NCBI GenBank assembly: GCA_022605955.1
Contig: JAKCOZ010000003.1
Location: 8,999,331 to 9,063,330 of the forward strand
Reading direction: 5' to 3'
Source of the DNA: Rallus limicola
Taxonomy: Eukaryota > Chordata > Aves > Gruiformes > Rallidae
Length of the DNA: 64,000 bases
This document shows positions 12,289-24,281 of the stretch, piece after piece. The stretch's first letter is position 1. Every line of letters starts with the position of its first letter. The notes under the pieces are model-generated. The model saw nothing but the letters and a program-made list of their open reading frames with translations, ran no database searches and was not told the DNA's origin. The translations under genes were made by a program, and so were the position numbers.

Positions 12289-13664
12289 ACCTCCTCAGAA
12301 TATTTGGTTTACCTGTGTACCTGGTTCCAAGTCAACTTTTGGGACAACACAGTCTAATCAAATTGTATAATGTAGGGAGGGCATAATTTAATGTGAGTAT
12401 TTTTAGTTGTTCATATTTTTTAATATTGTATTTCTAAAAAAAGATTATGGATTTTAAAGTACAACAGTAACACTTTAGTTCCCTAAGACATGTCCATTTA
12501 TAAAATGTTTTATTTTCAGTCATATCACACAATGATCATAAACGTAGGAATTTAGGACTTACTAGAGGACGATTTTAGTGCCAGATTCATTTTCCCAACT
12601 AGAGCATAATTTTTTATTATGAAGAATGCTGGTATATTTCAGTAGAAAAAGTTATATTGGCATAAAAATGTTTACACTGGTGTAACTGATGGCACTTTCC
12701 ATGAATCTTTATAAATGCTTCTATATTTAAAGGGATACACCACACTACACAGAAAGGTAAAACTTTAGAAACATTTACACATAGATAAGGGAGAAGTCTA
12801 AATGTATAAATCTGTATTTATGATTTTCACATGGAAACAAAGGTGTATGTATATGTGTACATGCATATGTACTCATGCATTTATTTCCCTAGATCCCATT
12901 AGATCCCTCTAGTTTTCTCTCCCGTGTACAATAGCAATGATACTAATTAAAAGGTAAGAAAAACACTTTGGAAAAAAAAAAAATAAAATGGATACACTCT
13001 GTTATTTCAGCATGTCTTTCTGATTCATCCCACAAAACCTGCCAATGTTTTGTTGTGGTAATTAATATTTCAGTAGAATACCATGGTTTTGGCTCTTCAC
13101 ATACCAATAATCTGTTTTACAAATTTTGAGAGAAAGACAGGAATGAAATGCAATGGAAAAAATATTTACTTTTGGTTTAAAAGCTCTGTTTCCAAAATCC
13201 TTGCACCAATTCTTTTTTTTCCTGTCTTTGCTCAGTTTTTTCCAAGGACTGCAGGATACCTGTATTTCTGCCATTGCAGAAAAACATAGGAGATAGGACT
13301 ATGAAAGTACACTAAACAAAGAATGTAAGTACTTTTTAATTACAGGGGATACCTTTTTAATAAAGACAGAATTATTGAAAAATTCCAAATCAGTTATACT
13401 TACAAAAGCGCTTTTTCTCTGCTAACATTTATTTTGAAAGTGTACTCATGGTCATCATATATAAACAGAATTTTGTGGATTTGTATAAAGTCTGACAAAA
13501 TTTGAACTTAAAGGGAAAGACTGAACAGTATTTAAAAGAAAGATATTTATTAGTGGTAAAAAATAATGAAACTTTTTATACTCTTTAAATCCCTTTTACA
13601 TATATTTTTTAGATAAAAGTCTTTCTGATTAAGAAATATTCTCAAGAATTGAAATAATATCAAA
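12289..13664. other. Unique AT-rich sequence
   Basis: No gene or repeat recognised; overlapping 68-70 codon frames on both strands at 13062-13289 are chance. Confidence 0.6.
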
Positions 13665-13932
13665 GTGAGGCTGAGATGGGAAGAATTAAATCATTCAGTC
13701 AGCTTGGGCAGCTGTCCTGTCTGTGTTCCCTCCCAAGATCTTGTCCCACAGCAGTCCCCACTGCTGAAGGAGATCTAGGAGAGACAGCCCTGATGTTGTG
13801 CCAGCCCTGCTCAGCAGCATCCAAAACATAGGGGTGTTTATCAGCACCTTGATGGCTACCTACACACAGTGCAGCACTGTGTTGGGAGTTGCTGTGGGGA
13901 AAATGAACTCTAGCTCAGCCAGAACCAATACA
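13665..13932 (-). mobile_element. Partial LTR (ERVL-like group)
   Basis: The right end 'ctcagccagaaccaataca', read on the minus strand, is a TGTATTGGTTCTGGCTGAG LTR start closely similar to family B. The body has LTR-like blocks ('cagcagcatccaaaacat', 'caccttgatggctacc'). The left boundary is uncertain. Confidence 0.55.
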
Positions 13933-14075
13933 CAGATACTTTAAAATAATAGTATATAATCCTTTTCTTGTTGTAAACTCCATCTTTAGCTGATATTTTT
14001 ACAGATACTTTCTATGAAACTCAAAAAAGAATTTCTTCAGAGGCTTAAATTTACACTTCGGCTTATTTTTGCATG

Positions 14076-14496
14076 TGTCATGTGCCCAGCTAGAATAGAG
14101 GTAATTTTCACCAGAAGCCAGGAGGGGACACAGACAGGACAGGTGACCCAAACTAACCACAGGAGGTATTCCATTCCACATGACATCAAACTCAGCAAAT
14201 AAACTATCTGGGGAGAGGATGGGGGCCTCCAGGTCATGTGACTCAGGGACAGTTCAGCTTTGGGATGGATCTCAATCATACGGTCTGAGTTGTGAGGTTT
14301 TTGTGAGAAACTGCATTATGTGTCACCAGTTTTGTATATTCTCTTCTAAGTCCTGTTGTTGTTGCTTCCCTCTCCTGTGGTGTCCCAATAAAATGTTCCA
14401 AACCCCATGGTTTCCCTTTGCTTTCCCTATCCCATTGGGGGATGGAGGGATAAGCAAGTGATACATGATGCTCAGCCATTAGACAGAACCATGACA
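14076..14496 (+). mobile_element. Solo LTR, family B, shortened
   Basis: Starts TGTCATGTGCCCAGCTAGAA and ends ACCATGACA at 14496. The segment 'gggacacagacaggacaggt...ccatatgac'-like (14125-14190) and the closing 'gcaagtgatacatgatgctc' parallel the copy at 52075. AATAAA is at 14387-14392. Flanks GCATG and GCGGG agree at 3 of 5 bases. The U3 part is internally deleted relative to longer copies. Confidence 0.7.
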
Positions 14497-15053
14497 GCGG
14501 GGAATCGTAAAACTTTAAAAGAAGAATAAAAATTTTAGATAGAGCTTGCCATACTGAATAGACCCTACTTCTTTATTTATAATAAAGCTTTTTTTTTTTT
14601 TCTATAGAACACTGCAAATACTGACAGACATACAGACTGCTACTAACTTCATAATTTTAACTGAATAACAGAGTTTTTAGAATGTCAGACAGTCGGTGTA
14701 AATTTCTGGATGTCAAGGACAAATTGTTGGGTTTTTTTGTTGTTTTTTTTTTTAAATCCAAACCAAACTTCTTTATAAATGTCAAATAATTGCATGTTAA
14801 AGGTTAGCTGGAAATTTACTGCTACTTACAATGATCTTATATGTGTGAAAAGTTCATGAATTACATCATTTGCTTTCCCATAAAGCAAAGAAAAAGCAGT
14901 GTTTCTGGAGTAGCACTTTTTTTTTTTGAGGTTTGCAATTCAAATATTAAATACATGCCATAAAATGAAACATAGAAGAATAAAATTTTTTGTTGTCACA
15001 CATACACATATGCCTGTAGCTATACCTATACACATTTTAATGTTTTTTTTTAA
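14497..15053. other. Unique AT-rich sequence
   Basis: T-rich low complexity at 14582-14601 and 14728-14752; otherwise nothing recognised. Confidence 0.6.
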
Positions 15054-16055
15054 GACATCGTAGTGGTTTAGGCCTGGCTGGAGGCCAGACTCCCATCAAA
15101 GTCAGTCTATCACTCCCCTTTTCAGTGGGACAGGGGACAAAATACATATTGAGAGGCTTAGTAGTCAAGATAAAGACAGGGAGAGATCATCCTGTAATCA
15201 ACAACATTGGCAAAACAGACTCAACATAGAGTGAAGGAAAGAAAACTATCTAATTTATAACACTACACTACACACACAGTCAAACCAGAGTCAGATAATG
15301 AGAAGCGCAATCAGATCTTAAAGAAACATGAACAGATCTTAAAGCACCTTCCCCCCACCCATTCATTCTGCTAGGCTTCCCTTTAGTCATAATTTTGCTT
15401 CCTTCTCCCCCGGCATTGTAGCACAGGGTGGGGGTATGGAATGGGGAAATGGGGTTCTTGGTCATTTCTTCATGAGCTGTTTTCCTTTCCCAGATCTTAA
15501 AACACCTCTACCTACCCACCTCTCTCCCTTTTTAGCAGACTTCAGTCTCCATGGCCTGCAAGTGCTTGCAGAGGTTTGCTTCAACGCAGGCTACAGTATC
15601 TCCTATATGTCTCCACCAGCTCCATCCATCGTGAGACCTCTCCATGGGCTGCAGGTGGGGTCTTGGCCTTTTCCATAGGCTGTGGGGGTGGGACACCTGC
15701 TCCACCATGGGTTTTTCCACTGGCAGCAGAGGCATCATTTTCTCTGACACTTGGGCACCTTCTTCCCCCCTTCCTGGCCTTCATGCCTGCACGGCTCCTC
15801 ACATCTTCTCAATCCCTTCTCTGGTAGCAAAATGCAGCTGCTTGCAGTCTTTTTTCTCCTAAATGTGATTCCTAGAGGTGCTGTGACCATCGCCGATTGT
15901 CTTGGTCTTGGTCAGCAGCAACTCTGGCCTTGAGTTGGCCAAAGATTACTCTTCGGGGAGTGCAGAGAGCTCTAGCTGCTCCTTTCAGAAGCCGTTTTCT
16001 GCACCACCACCCCATTCTCTCCCAGCACCCAGCTACACAAAACTGTGACAGACAT
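15054..16055 (-). mobile_element. Solo LTR, family A, perfect target duplication
   Basis: The body is 15059-16050 (992 bp) on the minus strand. Its 5' end is at 16050 (TGTCACAGTTTTGTGTAGCT) and its 3' end at 15059 (...GCCTAAACCACTACG). The target duplication GACAT is perfect at 15054-15058 and 16051-16055, which places the family in the class with 5-bp duplications and proves a complete solo LTR. All open frames of 60-89 codons in this block are by-products. Confidence 0.9.
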
Positions 16056-17930
16056 AAAAAGGTTAAGATCCTCCATTTGTCAGAGAATCCAGGTACACTG
16101 GAGTGATGTACTAATAACCTGGAAAGTGAAATAAAAGGCAAGGTTGGGTGATAATTAGCAAAGATGAGGATCTGAATTGCTCTTCTATAACAGTTTTCAA
16201 TCTGAAGAATTTAAGAAAAATAATTTGAAAATGCCTGTTCAGTGGAAGTTGAAGGACTTCTTAAAAAAGGCTACCCATTTGCCAGCAAGTAGAAAAACAG
16301 TGTTGGAGAGCCAAGCATCACTTGCAGAAGCTATACAATGTGTAGGCACATGCACTGCATAATTCAGAAGTAACTTCCAATAGGATAGAAAGTAGGATTG
16401 GTATTGCCATTATTCTTCTACTACACCTCAGATAGAAGCTTGCTTTCAACTAGACCAAAACATATTCATTATCACAGTGTTGTTTGCACTCCTGGCAATT
16501 GATCTTCCACCATTCATAGCAGTCATTTGGAAGTGCAAATTGATGTGGACCAGATCCAGAGCCCGTTGTAGTCAACAGAATTTGAATTTACAGCAAGATA
16601 TTTAATAGACAAATCTAAAGCTTTCCACATAAAATTAATTTATCAACTAAATAAAATATTTTATCACTTGGCATGTCTTTATCAGCTATTAAACAAAATT
16701 TGTGCTAAGATCATTTAATTTCATTCATAAAGAAGTTCAGAACAACTATCTCTACATGATTTTTTATACTATCTGTTAAATCATGTTACTGAAATACAAA
16801 GTGGACTAAACTTTACTAGCTCAGAAAGCATTATCTTGTCTAACAGGATTGTCTGTAGTGTTTAAACTAAGCATATTTCAAAGCAGACATGATTTTAAAT
16901 GCAACATGGGTAAGCAGGAAAAGAAAGGGAGTATTAGAAGTAACAGAATCCTATACAGAAAATATCTTCGTATTTGCTTATTAGGAAATTTAAGCGCTTA
17001 AATTGTTATGTGAAGGCTTTTTTAAATTTTTTTTAAGACAGCATATATCCTCAATGTTCTTGGTAATGGTTCAAAATCCAGAATTATCTTACTGCTTTGA
17101 AGAGGCTTGCCAACCCCATCTAATGTTTATGTAGTATCAGTTTCTGGTAGTAGATAGCAATTTCAGTCCTTTTGACAAAACATCCATGAAAGAGATACTG
17201 CAATCTGGATAACAAACATGTTTGAATAATTTAGCAACTACGAAATATTAAAGGTGCAATGAAAAACTACAGGGAATTTCACACAGATGATGATTTGTCA
17301 TCAGTCTCGCACTTACGCAGTATTCTGCTCAGCAAGAGCAGCAACAGATGAAGTCACAGACTGATGGAGAAATTAATGCAACTAAAAGGAAGTCGGTCCT
17401 GCAGAATTTTCTCTTCCCAACATTGGTTTACTAGACAAAAAACCTCTTTATAGCATAATGCCTGAACACCCAGAATTCTGTTGGGTTTTTTTACTTTCTT
17501 AGTCCTTCTCTATTCATAATAGCAAATTCAATTGCAAATAAACAAGTCACAAAGGAAATCATTGATTGGCTCTGTCAACTGAAATGGAGAAAAAATAGAA
17601 AATTTCTTCCCATTCCTCTGAAACCACAATTCTGATCCTATTAATAACAAGGACAAAACTCATTTGCTGGCAGTGTGAGAGGTCAAGTGAATTAATAGGT
17701 TGTAGATAGAAAGACAACTGAGGGAAGAGTTCATTTTTTTTTTAATTCACTCATAAACTAAATCACTTAAGGAAGAAAACAATTATGTATGCACTTAGAA
17801 GTTGACGATTAATTATGTACAAATATTGTTTAATTATGTAACAGATAATGTAAATCTTATTATCTAAAATGTGTTGGATCTTTATACTCTTTTCCTCTCC
17901 TCCCTTCATATAGAGGGTACTGCAACTACT
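16056..17930. other. Unique AT-rich sequence
   Basis: No gene, RNA or repeat recognised in about 1.9 kb. Confidence 0.6.
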
Positions 17931-18348
17931 AACAACTCCAGAGGAGACCCATGAAAAAGTATTCAGAGGACTGGAGCACCAGTCCTGTGAAAAAAGGGTT
18001 GAGCTTATTCAAACTGGAGAAGAGAAGGCCTTAGTCTTTCAATGTATAAAGGGGGCTTGCAAGAAAGACAGAGAGAGAATTTTACCAAGGCATATAGATA
18101 CAAAAGAAGGGGTAACAGTTTTAAACTGAAAAAGGGGAAATTTATTTTAAAGATAATGAAGACATAGTTTATGATGAGGGAGATGAGGCACCGGAACAGG
18201 CTGCCCCATTACTCTGGAAGTGTCCAAAGTCAGGTTGGACAAACTGATATAGTGAAAGGTGTCCCTGTCTACAGCAAAAGGTTTAGACATTATCATTTTT
18301 AAAGGTCCCTTCCGACCCAAACTTTTCTACAATTCTATCAATCTAAAT
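17931..18348 (+). mobile_element. Old CR1 LINE 3' end
   Basis: Diverged CR1: 'gagcttattcaaactggagaagagaaggcc', 'gatgaggcaccggaacaggctg' and the terminal 'aaaggtcccttccgacccaaa' then 'caattctatcaatc'. The frame is destroyed by many changes. Confidence 0.85.
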
Positions 18349-20973
18349 TGGTGTCACCCAAAGTAGGTTGCTCAGGACCATGTTCAGCCAGATGTGTTTA
18401 ACCATAACCATTGAAAAAAGGCTTTTTTCTTACATGTAAATATATTTTTAGTATTTCAGATTATGCCCATTGCTTCTTTGCTATTACTGAGTATCAATGA
18501 AAAGAGTTTGATTCTGTCCTCATTACACTTACCCATAGGGAATTTATGCTAATTAGAATTTTCTTGAGCTTTCTTTTTGGCAGGCATGGTTGATCAGGCA
18601 TGATTTTGACCAGAAATCAATGGTGATAATTTGCAGTCGCTTTCTTGTCTTGGCAGTGTCAAGAAATTATTCAGAGAACTACTCATTCCATCATCTTCCC
18701 TGTGAGTGAAATAAGCCTGACCTGCCTTTCCATGGATCCTGTCTCCTTGCTGTTAGACATTTCAAAGATAATTGAGCGTGGTCTTGCAATGACATTGGCT
18801 TATTTTCTTAGCATTCATGGATGCAATAAATCAGTTCCCTTGGATTTAGCTATGTCTAGTTCAAATATCCTGATTCTTCTCCAACAAGGGTAAGTCTTTA
18901 TTGCTCCATACTTCTCCTCTGGTCTCAGTGGTCTGGTATTCCTGAGAAATTATCTTATCAGCAAAGACCAAGGTGAATAATCTCAACAGGCCCCCTGAAT
19001 TATTCAGCATCAGACCAATATTTTCCATAACTTTGATACTGCTGTTGCTGGACTTCAATAACCACTTCCTGTTGCTCTTCACGTCTCAAAGCTGCCTGAC
19101 TTGTATACCTTATTTAATTTTTCCTTTTTTAAAAATTTTACCTTTCATAATTTTTTTAGGTTGTGAACCATTTTTGAAGCACAGTAACGACTAATTCCAT
19201 TATCACAACACTTTGCACATCAACTGGAATTCAAAGATCTGCTCTAGACAGTCTCGAAAGATCTTTCTTCTCAAATTCTGAAAGGTAAAGAAACATTCAT
19301 TTTCTGTTAATTACAGCAGTAAAGTTACTTTATTCCAGTTATTTATTAACAAAAAAAAAAAAAGTTATTCTACTCTCCTGCTTGCTCTTTATATCATAGT
19401 TTGCATACCTCTGAGATAATTCACAGTACACGCCAATACCTTGATATAGCTGGGACAGCATGTTTTGTTTTGAACATTGATTTCAGCATGTTATTTCTCT
19501 GCTTCTCTAACTTTTGTCTCATAAATCAGGTGACAAATATGTTCTTTTAGTCATCTAAACTCATAAAGACATTAAAACAGAATGCAAATTTGTAGTTTAA
19601 AGGTTTATTAATTGTTTCAGCAGATTTTTCAAACCACGATTCACTGCACTAGATCTAAAGTACATACTCGTCAAAATTCAGAAGATTTTTCTGTCTCCTG
19701 CCCTCTCAAAATTTTAAGTTCTAAGAAAACTTCTTTGCAGTTTAATCCCAGGAAAAAGGGTGTAAAATTAACTGACAGAATATTTCAGTAATGCATTGAG
19801 CTTTTGAGTATCCCACTGGAAGTTTACCTGAATCATAAATGGAATATATTGTAAGACACATGCTTCCCTACAACTTTATCTTAGCAGCCATTCATCAATC
19901 TTTTGTCAATTGACCTGCTAAGAAAAGGGAATACTGTGCAATCTGCATCATAGAACTCTGTCACAGGAATTCTTTTTAAGGATGTACTGTCATTTTATCA
20001 GAGCCTAAACATAGGCTATTTATTTTGTGAGTGGCTCTTAAAATGGAAAACATATTTAAAACTGGGCCAGTGAACTCCTTAAATTTATATGGAAAGTTTT
20101 AAGTGAAAGTACCATCATCTTGAGAATTTTTGGATTTAACTTCAAATTTCCAAATTATTTTTCCCCTCATACAGATGAAGGTTAAAAAAAATAAAAAAAG
20201 CCAACAAACTCTCTTTCTGTAAAGTACCAAAAAAAAAGCCAAATGAATGCCTTGTGGATTGGGAAACTTCAGCTGCAGAAAGAAAAAACAGGAACATACA
20301 TTTGTTAAAATAAACTAACTCAGTCTGACCAAATTTGTAGTGTAAATTTTGAGTGAAGCATTTCCCTGTGCAAAGACATTTGATTATGTGTTCCTTAGTG
20401 GCATGTATATTATGAAAGTATATCACACATTTCTGTGAAATATATGTCAGAAAGGAAAGACAGACAAGAGCATTGGCATGAACTAGAATATTGTCTTATA
20501 TATGTTGCCAATGAGAAGACAGAAAAATAAATGTGCAGTATAATTATGCCTGTTCTGTAGTTACATGAAGGGACCATTTTTCTGGCAGAGGTCTGGCTTA
20601 CTATACAAGTAATAATCATATGCAGACAATTTCTCTTTTTTTTAATCTTTTCTTAATTAATCCTGCAGGTATTATGAATATTTGAGCCCAAAATATTTAG
20701 CTGAGGCAGGCAACCCCTCAGGAGGACAAAACCAGATTCTGTCTGAAGTTAATATAGCCAGAGGAAAATCAAGCAGTTATAACAAAAAAAAAAAAAGAAA
20801 TGCAAGGTTAAAGTAGACTAAATTTTGCTTCACACTGATATTCTATACATTCTTTCAAAAGAATATACCATTCAAGATAAGTACAACATACTCTGGGCTC
20901 TGTTACGGTTCTCTCTGCATTCCATTTAATGATATTTCTCAACTGTTTTAATGATTTATTATCTTTCATACAT
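18349..20973. other. Unique AT-rich sequence
   Basis: About 2.6 kb with no supported gene. Frames of 60-94 codons occur on both strands without protein-family features. Confidence 0.6.
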
Positions 20974-21058
20974 CGAATCATAGAATCATTAAGGTTGAAA
21001 AAGACCTCCAAGATCATTTAGTCCAAATGTCCTCCTACCACCATATATATATATGGTG
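20974..21058 (-). mobile_element. CR1 LINE 3' end with AT palindrome
   Basis: Begins GAATCATAGAATCATTAAGG and continues 'aagacctccaagatcattta'. It ends at a perfect 20-bp palindrome CACCATATATATATATGGTG (21039-21058). Confidence 0.85.
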
Positions 21059-21160
21059 ATTTTTAGTGCAACTCCAGCTGTCTTTCAGTCTGATTTAGTC
21101 TTAGCACAGATAACAGCTGGTTTTGTTTAGGTATTAAGGAAGGCTGTTGGATAAGTCCCT

Positions 21161-21308
21161 TAGAATCATAGAATATCCTGAGTTGGAAGGGGCCCATAAA
21201 GATCAGTGAGTCCAACTCCTGGCCCTACACAGGGCCAGGCAAATCAGAGCATGAGACTGAGTGTATTGTCCAGATGCTTCTTGAACTCAGTCAAGCTCAG
21301 TTCTGTGA
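21161..21308 (-). mobile_element. CR1 LINE 3' end
   Basis: TAGAATCATAGAATATCCTG, then 'ggggcccataaagatcagtg' and 'ccagatgcttcttgaactc' blocks. It is the same CR1 subtype as the copy at 37909. The truncated side joins an A/C-rich low-complexity run. Confidence 0.9.
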
Positions 21309-21400
21309 ACCCAAAACCCCATCAAAACCAAAACCAAATAAAAAAAAAACTACCAACCCTTCCCCCCTCCCCCAAAAAATCAAAGCCAAAATGTACAAAA
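21309..21400. repeat. A/C-rich low-complexity island
   Basis: AAAACCCC and AAAACC-like runs, then C-runs and A-runs, abutting the truncated end of the CR1. Similar islands recur at 23156-23213, 23544-23572, 26394-26450 and 60766-60832, with T/G-rich counterparts at 38826-38908 and 39197-39250. Confidence 0.7.
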
Positions 21401-23979
21401 TTTTAAAATAGCTGTGCATTGAATAGTCCTGGAGATGCAGCACTTTTTATGTCTAGGCTACCAGGTGTACAATTTTCAGGTTTCAAAAAACTGATTTGCA
21501 TCTGTCCACAAGAATAATAATTAAGAAACACTGAAAAAGACAGGAAGAGATATTCTGAGAATTATTTTATACAACTGTTCACAAAAAGAAAAAACGGAAG
21601 CTAGAAAACTACAACTGGATATAAAATGCAAGGGTACATCCATGTAACACTATTTGGTGCTTGTATTATTTTAAGAGTAGAATGAAGCAGCTATCCAAGT
21701 AAACTTCATCTTTAAGAGCCTGACATGTTGTAGTTTAAATGCTGTGATTTGAAGTGCTAGACAAATATTTTATCATGTAACTCACAGCACTTACTTATGA
21801 AGGCTCCTGTTTGGGATGCTGCACACCTCTACACCTAATCCAACTTAACTCCTAATGTATTGCATGATGTCAACCAACCAGATCATCCCAGTATGTCAAT
21901 GGTGAAGCAAATTCTTTACAAAACCTCACACAAGAATGCCTTTGGAAGCCACTTCCAGCAGAAATCTGACTCATTTCTATGCATAAGTCGATCTCGGACA
22001 GATAAGCTCATCCTCTCAGGGGAAAATTAGGCAGAACCTTGAGGTGTGCAGACTTCTGGGCTCTACTGCTACAACTAGTGTTGCACAAGTGCTCGGTGAC
22101 AGCCAGCCCTCAGACACACAGACATGGGCACAGTCTGTTTCAGACTCACTCTGCAGGCACTTGGGCAAAGAGTTCTACTGATCCTGCACTTCATTGAGCA
22201 GCACTCAATGAAGTGCAGTGTGTTGCATTTTGCACACCCTTGTCCATGTCTTCTTACACAGCTTCAGTGTTCACCACAAAGAGAAAACTGCAGTGAGTGA
22301 GTTTGTGATTCTGATTCTTGCAAGTTAGGGATCTCTTCCCACACAGATGCAGGAAGATTTATTAAAATAACATAATGAGAGAGAGCAGGCATTGTACCTG
22401 GGTGATACCAGGTACCCATCTCAATATGTCCATGAAATAACAACTCCTTTAAAGCACACTATAGAGTTTGCAAAACTTTTATGTTCAAACTTGCAGGATA
22501 AGACTTGCAGATAAGTATTGTTGGAAACACTCCAGCTTCAGATGAACTAAGGGAGGAGGTAAGGCTTCTTGAGACCAAGGATACCAAGAGAGTCTCAATC
22601 AGCACACCACAGTGTCCTGCAGAATTTCCAATTATTCATTTAAATTGTGTCTTATCATAGTCAAGATATTCCAGCATGCCATTCATCTGTGATGCTACAG
22701 TGGAGGATAAACTACTCTACACCTGGGGGAGGAGGTGTCAGTAAAACGTCTTTAAGCAGAAGCAAAACTGCAAGAAAAAGCCTATTTCCACTACACTGAA
22801 TTCAACAGAACACAAGCAAGAAAGTCTAAAGCAGGTGCATACATCACTGACTTGCTGCCTTTCCCGTGTACCAAATGGTGTAGTCTCCTGCTCAACTTAT
22901 CTGAACCCTGCCTGAAAAAAGTCCTTAAAGTGTTCAAAAATTCTGTAATGGTAGAAAAAAGATCTATTAGAGAAAGTACATAAGAAACCTTATGTTTGCC
23001 AGTGTGTATCTAGTAGCAAGGTCTTTGGAGAAATGTGAAGAAGTGAGATATTTTGGGGGAGCAGAGAGAAACCAGGAGGCAAATCATGAAGGGAAATTTG
23101 CTCTTTCCTTTTCAGGAAGAGCATGAGTAGTGCATTCTTGAAAAAAGTCATTCCAGAAAAAAACAACCCAACCCAAAACACACAAAGCAACAAAAAACCC
23201 CACAAACCCCAGTATGTGTTGCATCCATTTTAATGTTTTTGAAATGAGCCAGGTACAATGTTGTGAAGTTTTATCCTTATGCCAGTTTTCAGGTTAAAAC
23301 ATGTGGGGTGAGTAAACGATGAGTAAGAGAACTTACCAGTTCCTGCTGAGTTTCCAGGCAGCTTAAAGTACATTTACAATTAAAAGGTGGAAGAGATTCA
23401 GTAATTCTCATAAAAATAACATTATAAACATAATTAAGAATAAGCTGAATTATCACTGAGAAATTTCATAGACTGAAATTTCAAGCTATTCTTTGTAAAG
23501 TGAAGAATGGAAGACATCCACACATACATCAAATCCCCACTTCAAAAAAAAACAAAACCAAAAAAACCCAAGCAGCTTAAAACTTAATTCTGATACATAT
23601 TAAATATTTTGATGAAATGATGAATAACAAAATCCTTCATTTTACTGTCTCTTGAGGACTGTGAGAAGTTCAGGATAGGATGTCTGTACATAGCACAATT
23701 TAGGAAAAAAGTACATAAAATAACTGTGTTTTTAAGTAAATATGAACCAAGACTGAAGAAGAGCTAGCATTTTATGTAATAGTTTCAGAACTGATTTGTT
23801 TATGTAGGATCCCTTAAAAGAGAGTAAAGAGAATAATAAGTGGTTTATATTTCAAGTTTTTTAGATGCTTTCTAACAATAAACTTTCCACTACTAAATAT
23901 CGGGTATAAAAAGCATAAGAACAACATATTTCATCTGACTTTGCTTGCCCAGACAGAACTCAATCTTGCCAGTGCTGTA
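21401..23979. other. Unique sequence with one strong hairpin
   Basis: No gene is supported. The notable item is the perfect inverted repeat at 22184-22218, listed separately. A/C-rich runs lie at 23156-23213 and 23544-23572. Confidence 0.6.
22184..22218. repeat. Perfect 15-bp inverted repeat (hairpin)
   Basis: Arms CTGCACTTCATTGAG (22184-22198) and CTCAATGAAGTGCAG (22204-22218) are exact reverse complements with a 5-nt loop CAGCA. A perfect stem in otherwise unique DNA suggests a recent template-switch event or a small structured transcript. Nothing shows expression. Confidence 0.95.
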
Positions 23980-24281
23980 AAAGGCCCAGTCAGCATGGGT
24001 TTACGAAAGGCAGATTCTGCTTGGTCAACCACATCTCCTTCTATGACAAGGTAACCTGCTTAGTGGAAGAGGGGAAGGCTGTAGAGGTTGTATACCTGGA
24101 TATCAGTGAAGCCTTCCACACTGTTCCCCATAGCATCCTCCTAGAGAAACTAGCCGCCCGTGGATTAGATGGGTAATGTACATGTTGTGCCTGGGGACAT
24201 GGTCTAGAGGTGGACTAGGTAGAGTTAGGCAGTGGTTGAAGTCTCTTCCAACTTAAGTGATTCCATGATTCTATGATTCTG
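23980..24281 (+). mobile_element. CR1 LINE with large internal deletion
   Basis: 23983-24176 matches the CR1 reverse-transcriptase region ('cagcatgggtttacgaaagg', 'tacctggatatcagtgaagcc' for the YLDxS-type motif). At about 24176 the sequence jumps to the last 100 bp of CR1 ('ctggggacatggtctagagg', 'cttccaacttaagtgattcc') and ends GATTCTATGATTCT. Compared with the CR1 at 33255, roughly 0.9 kb is missing. Confidence 0.85.
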
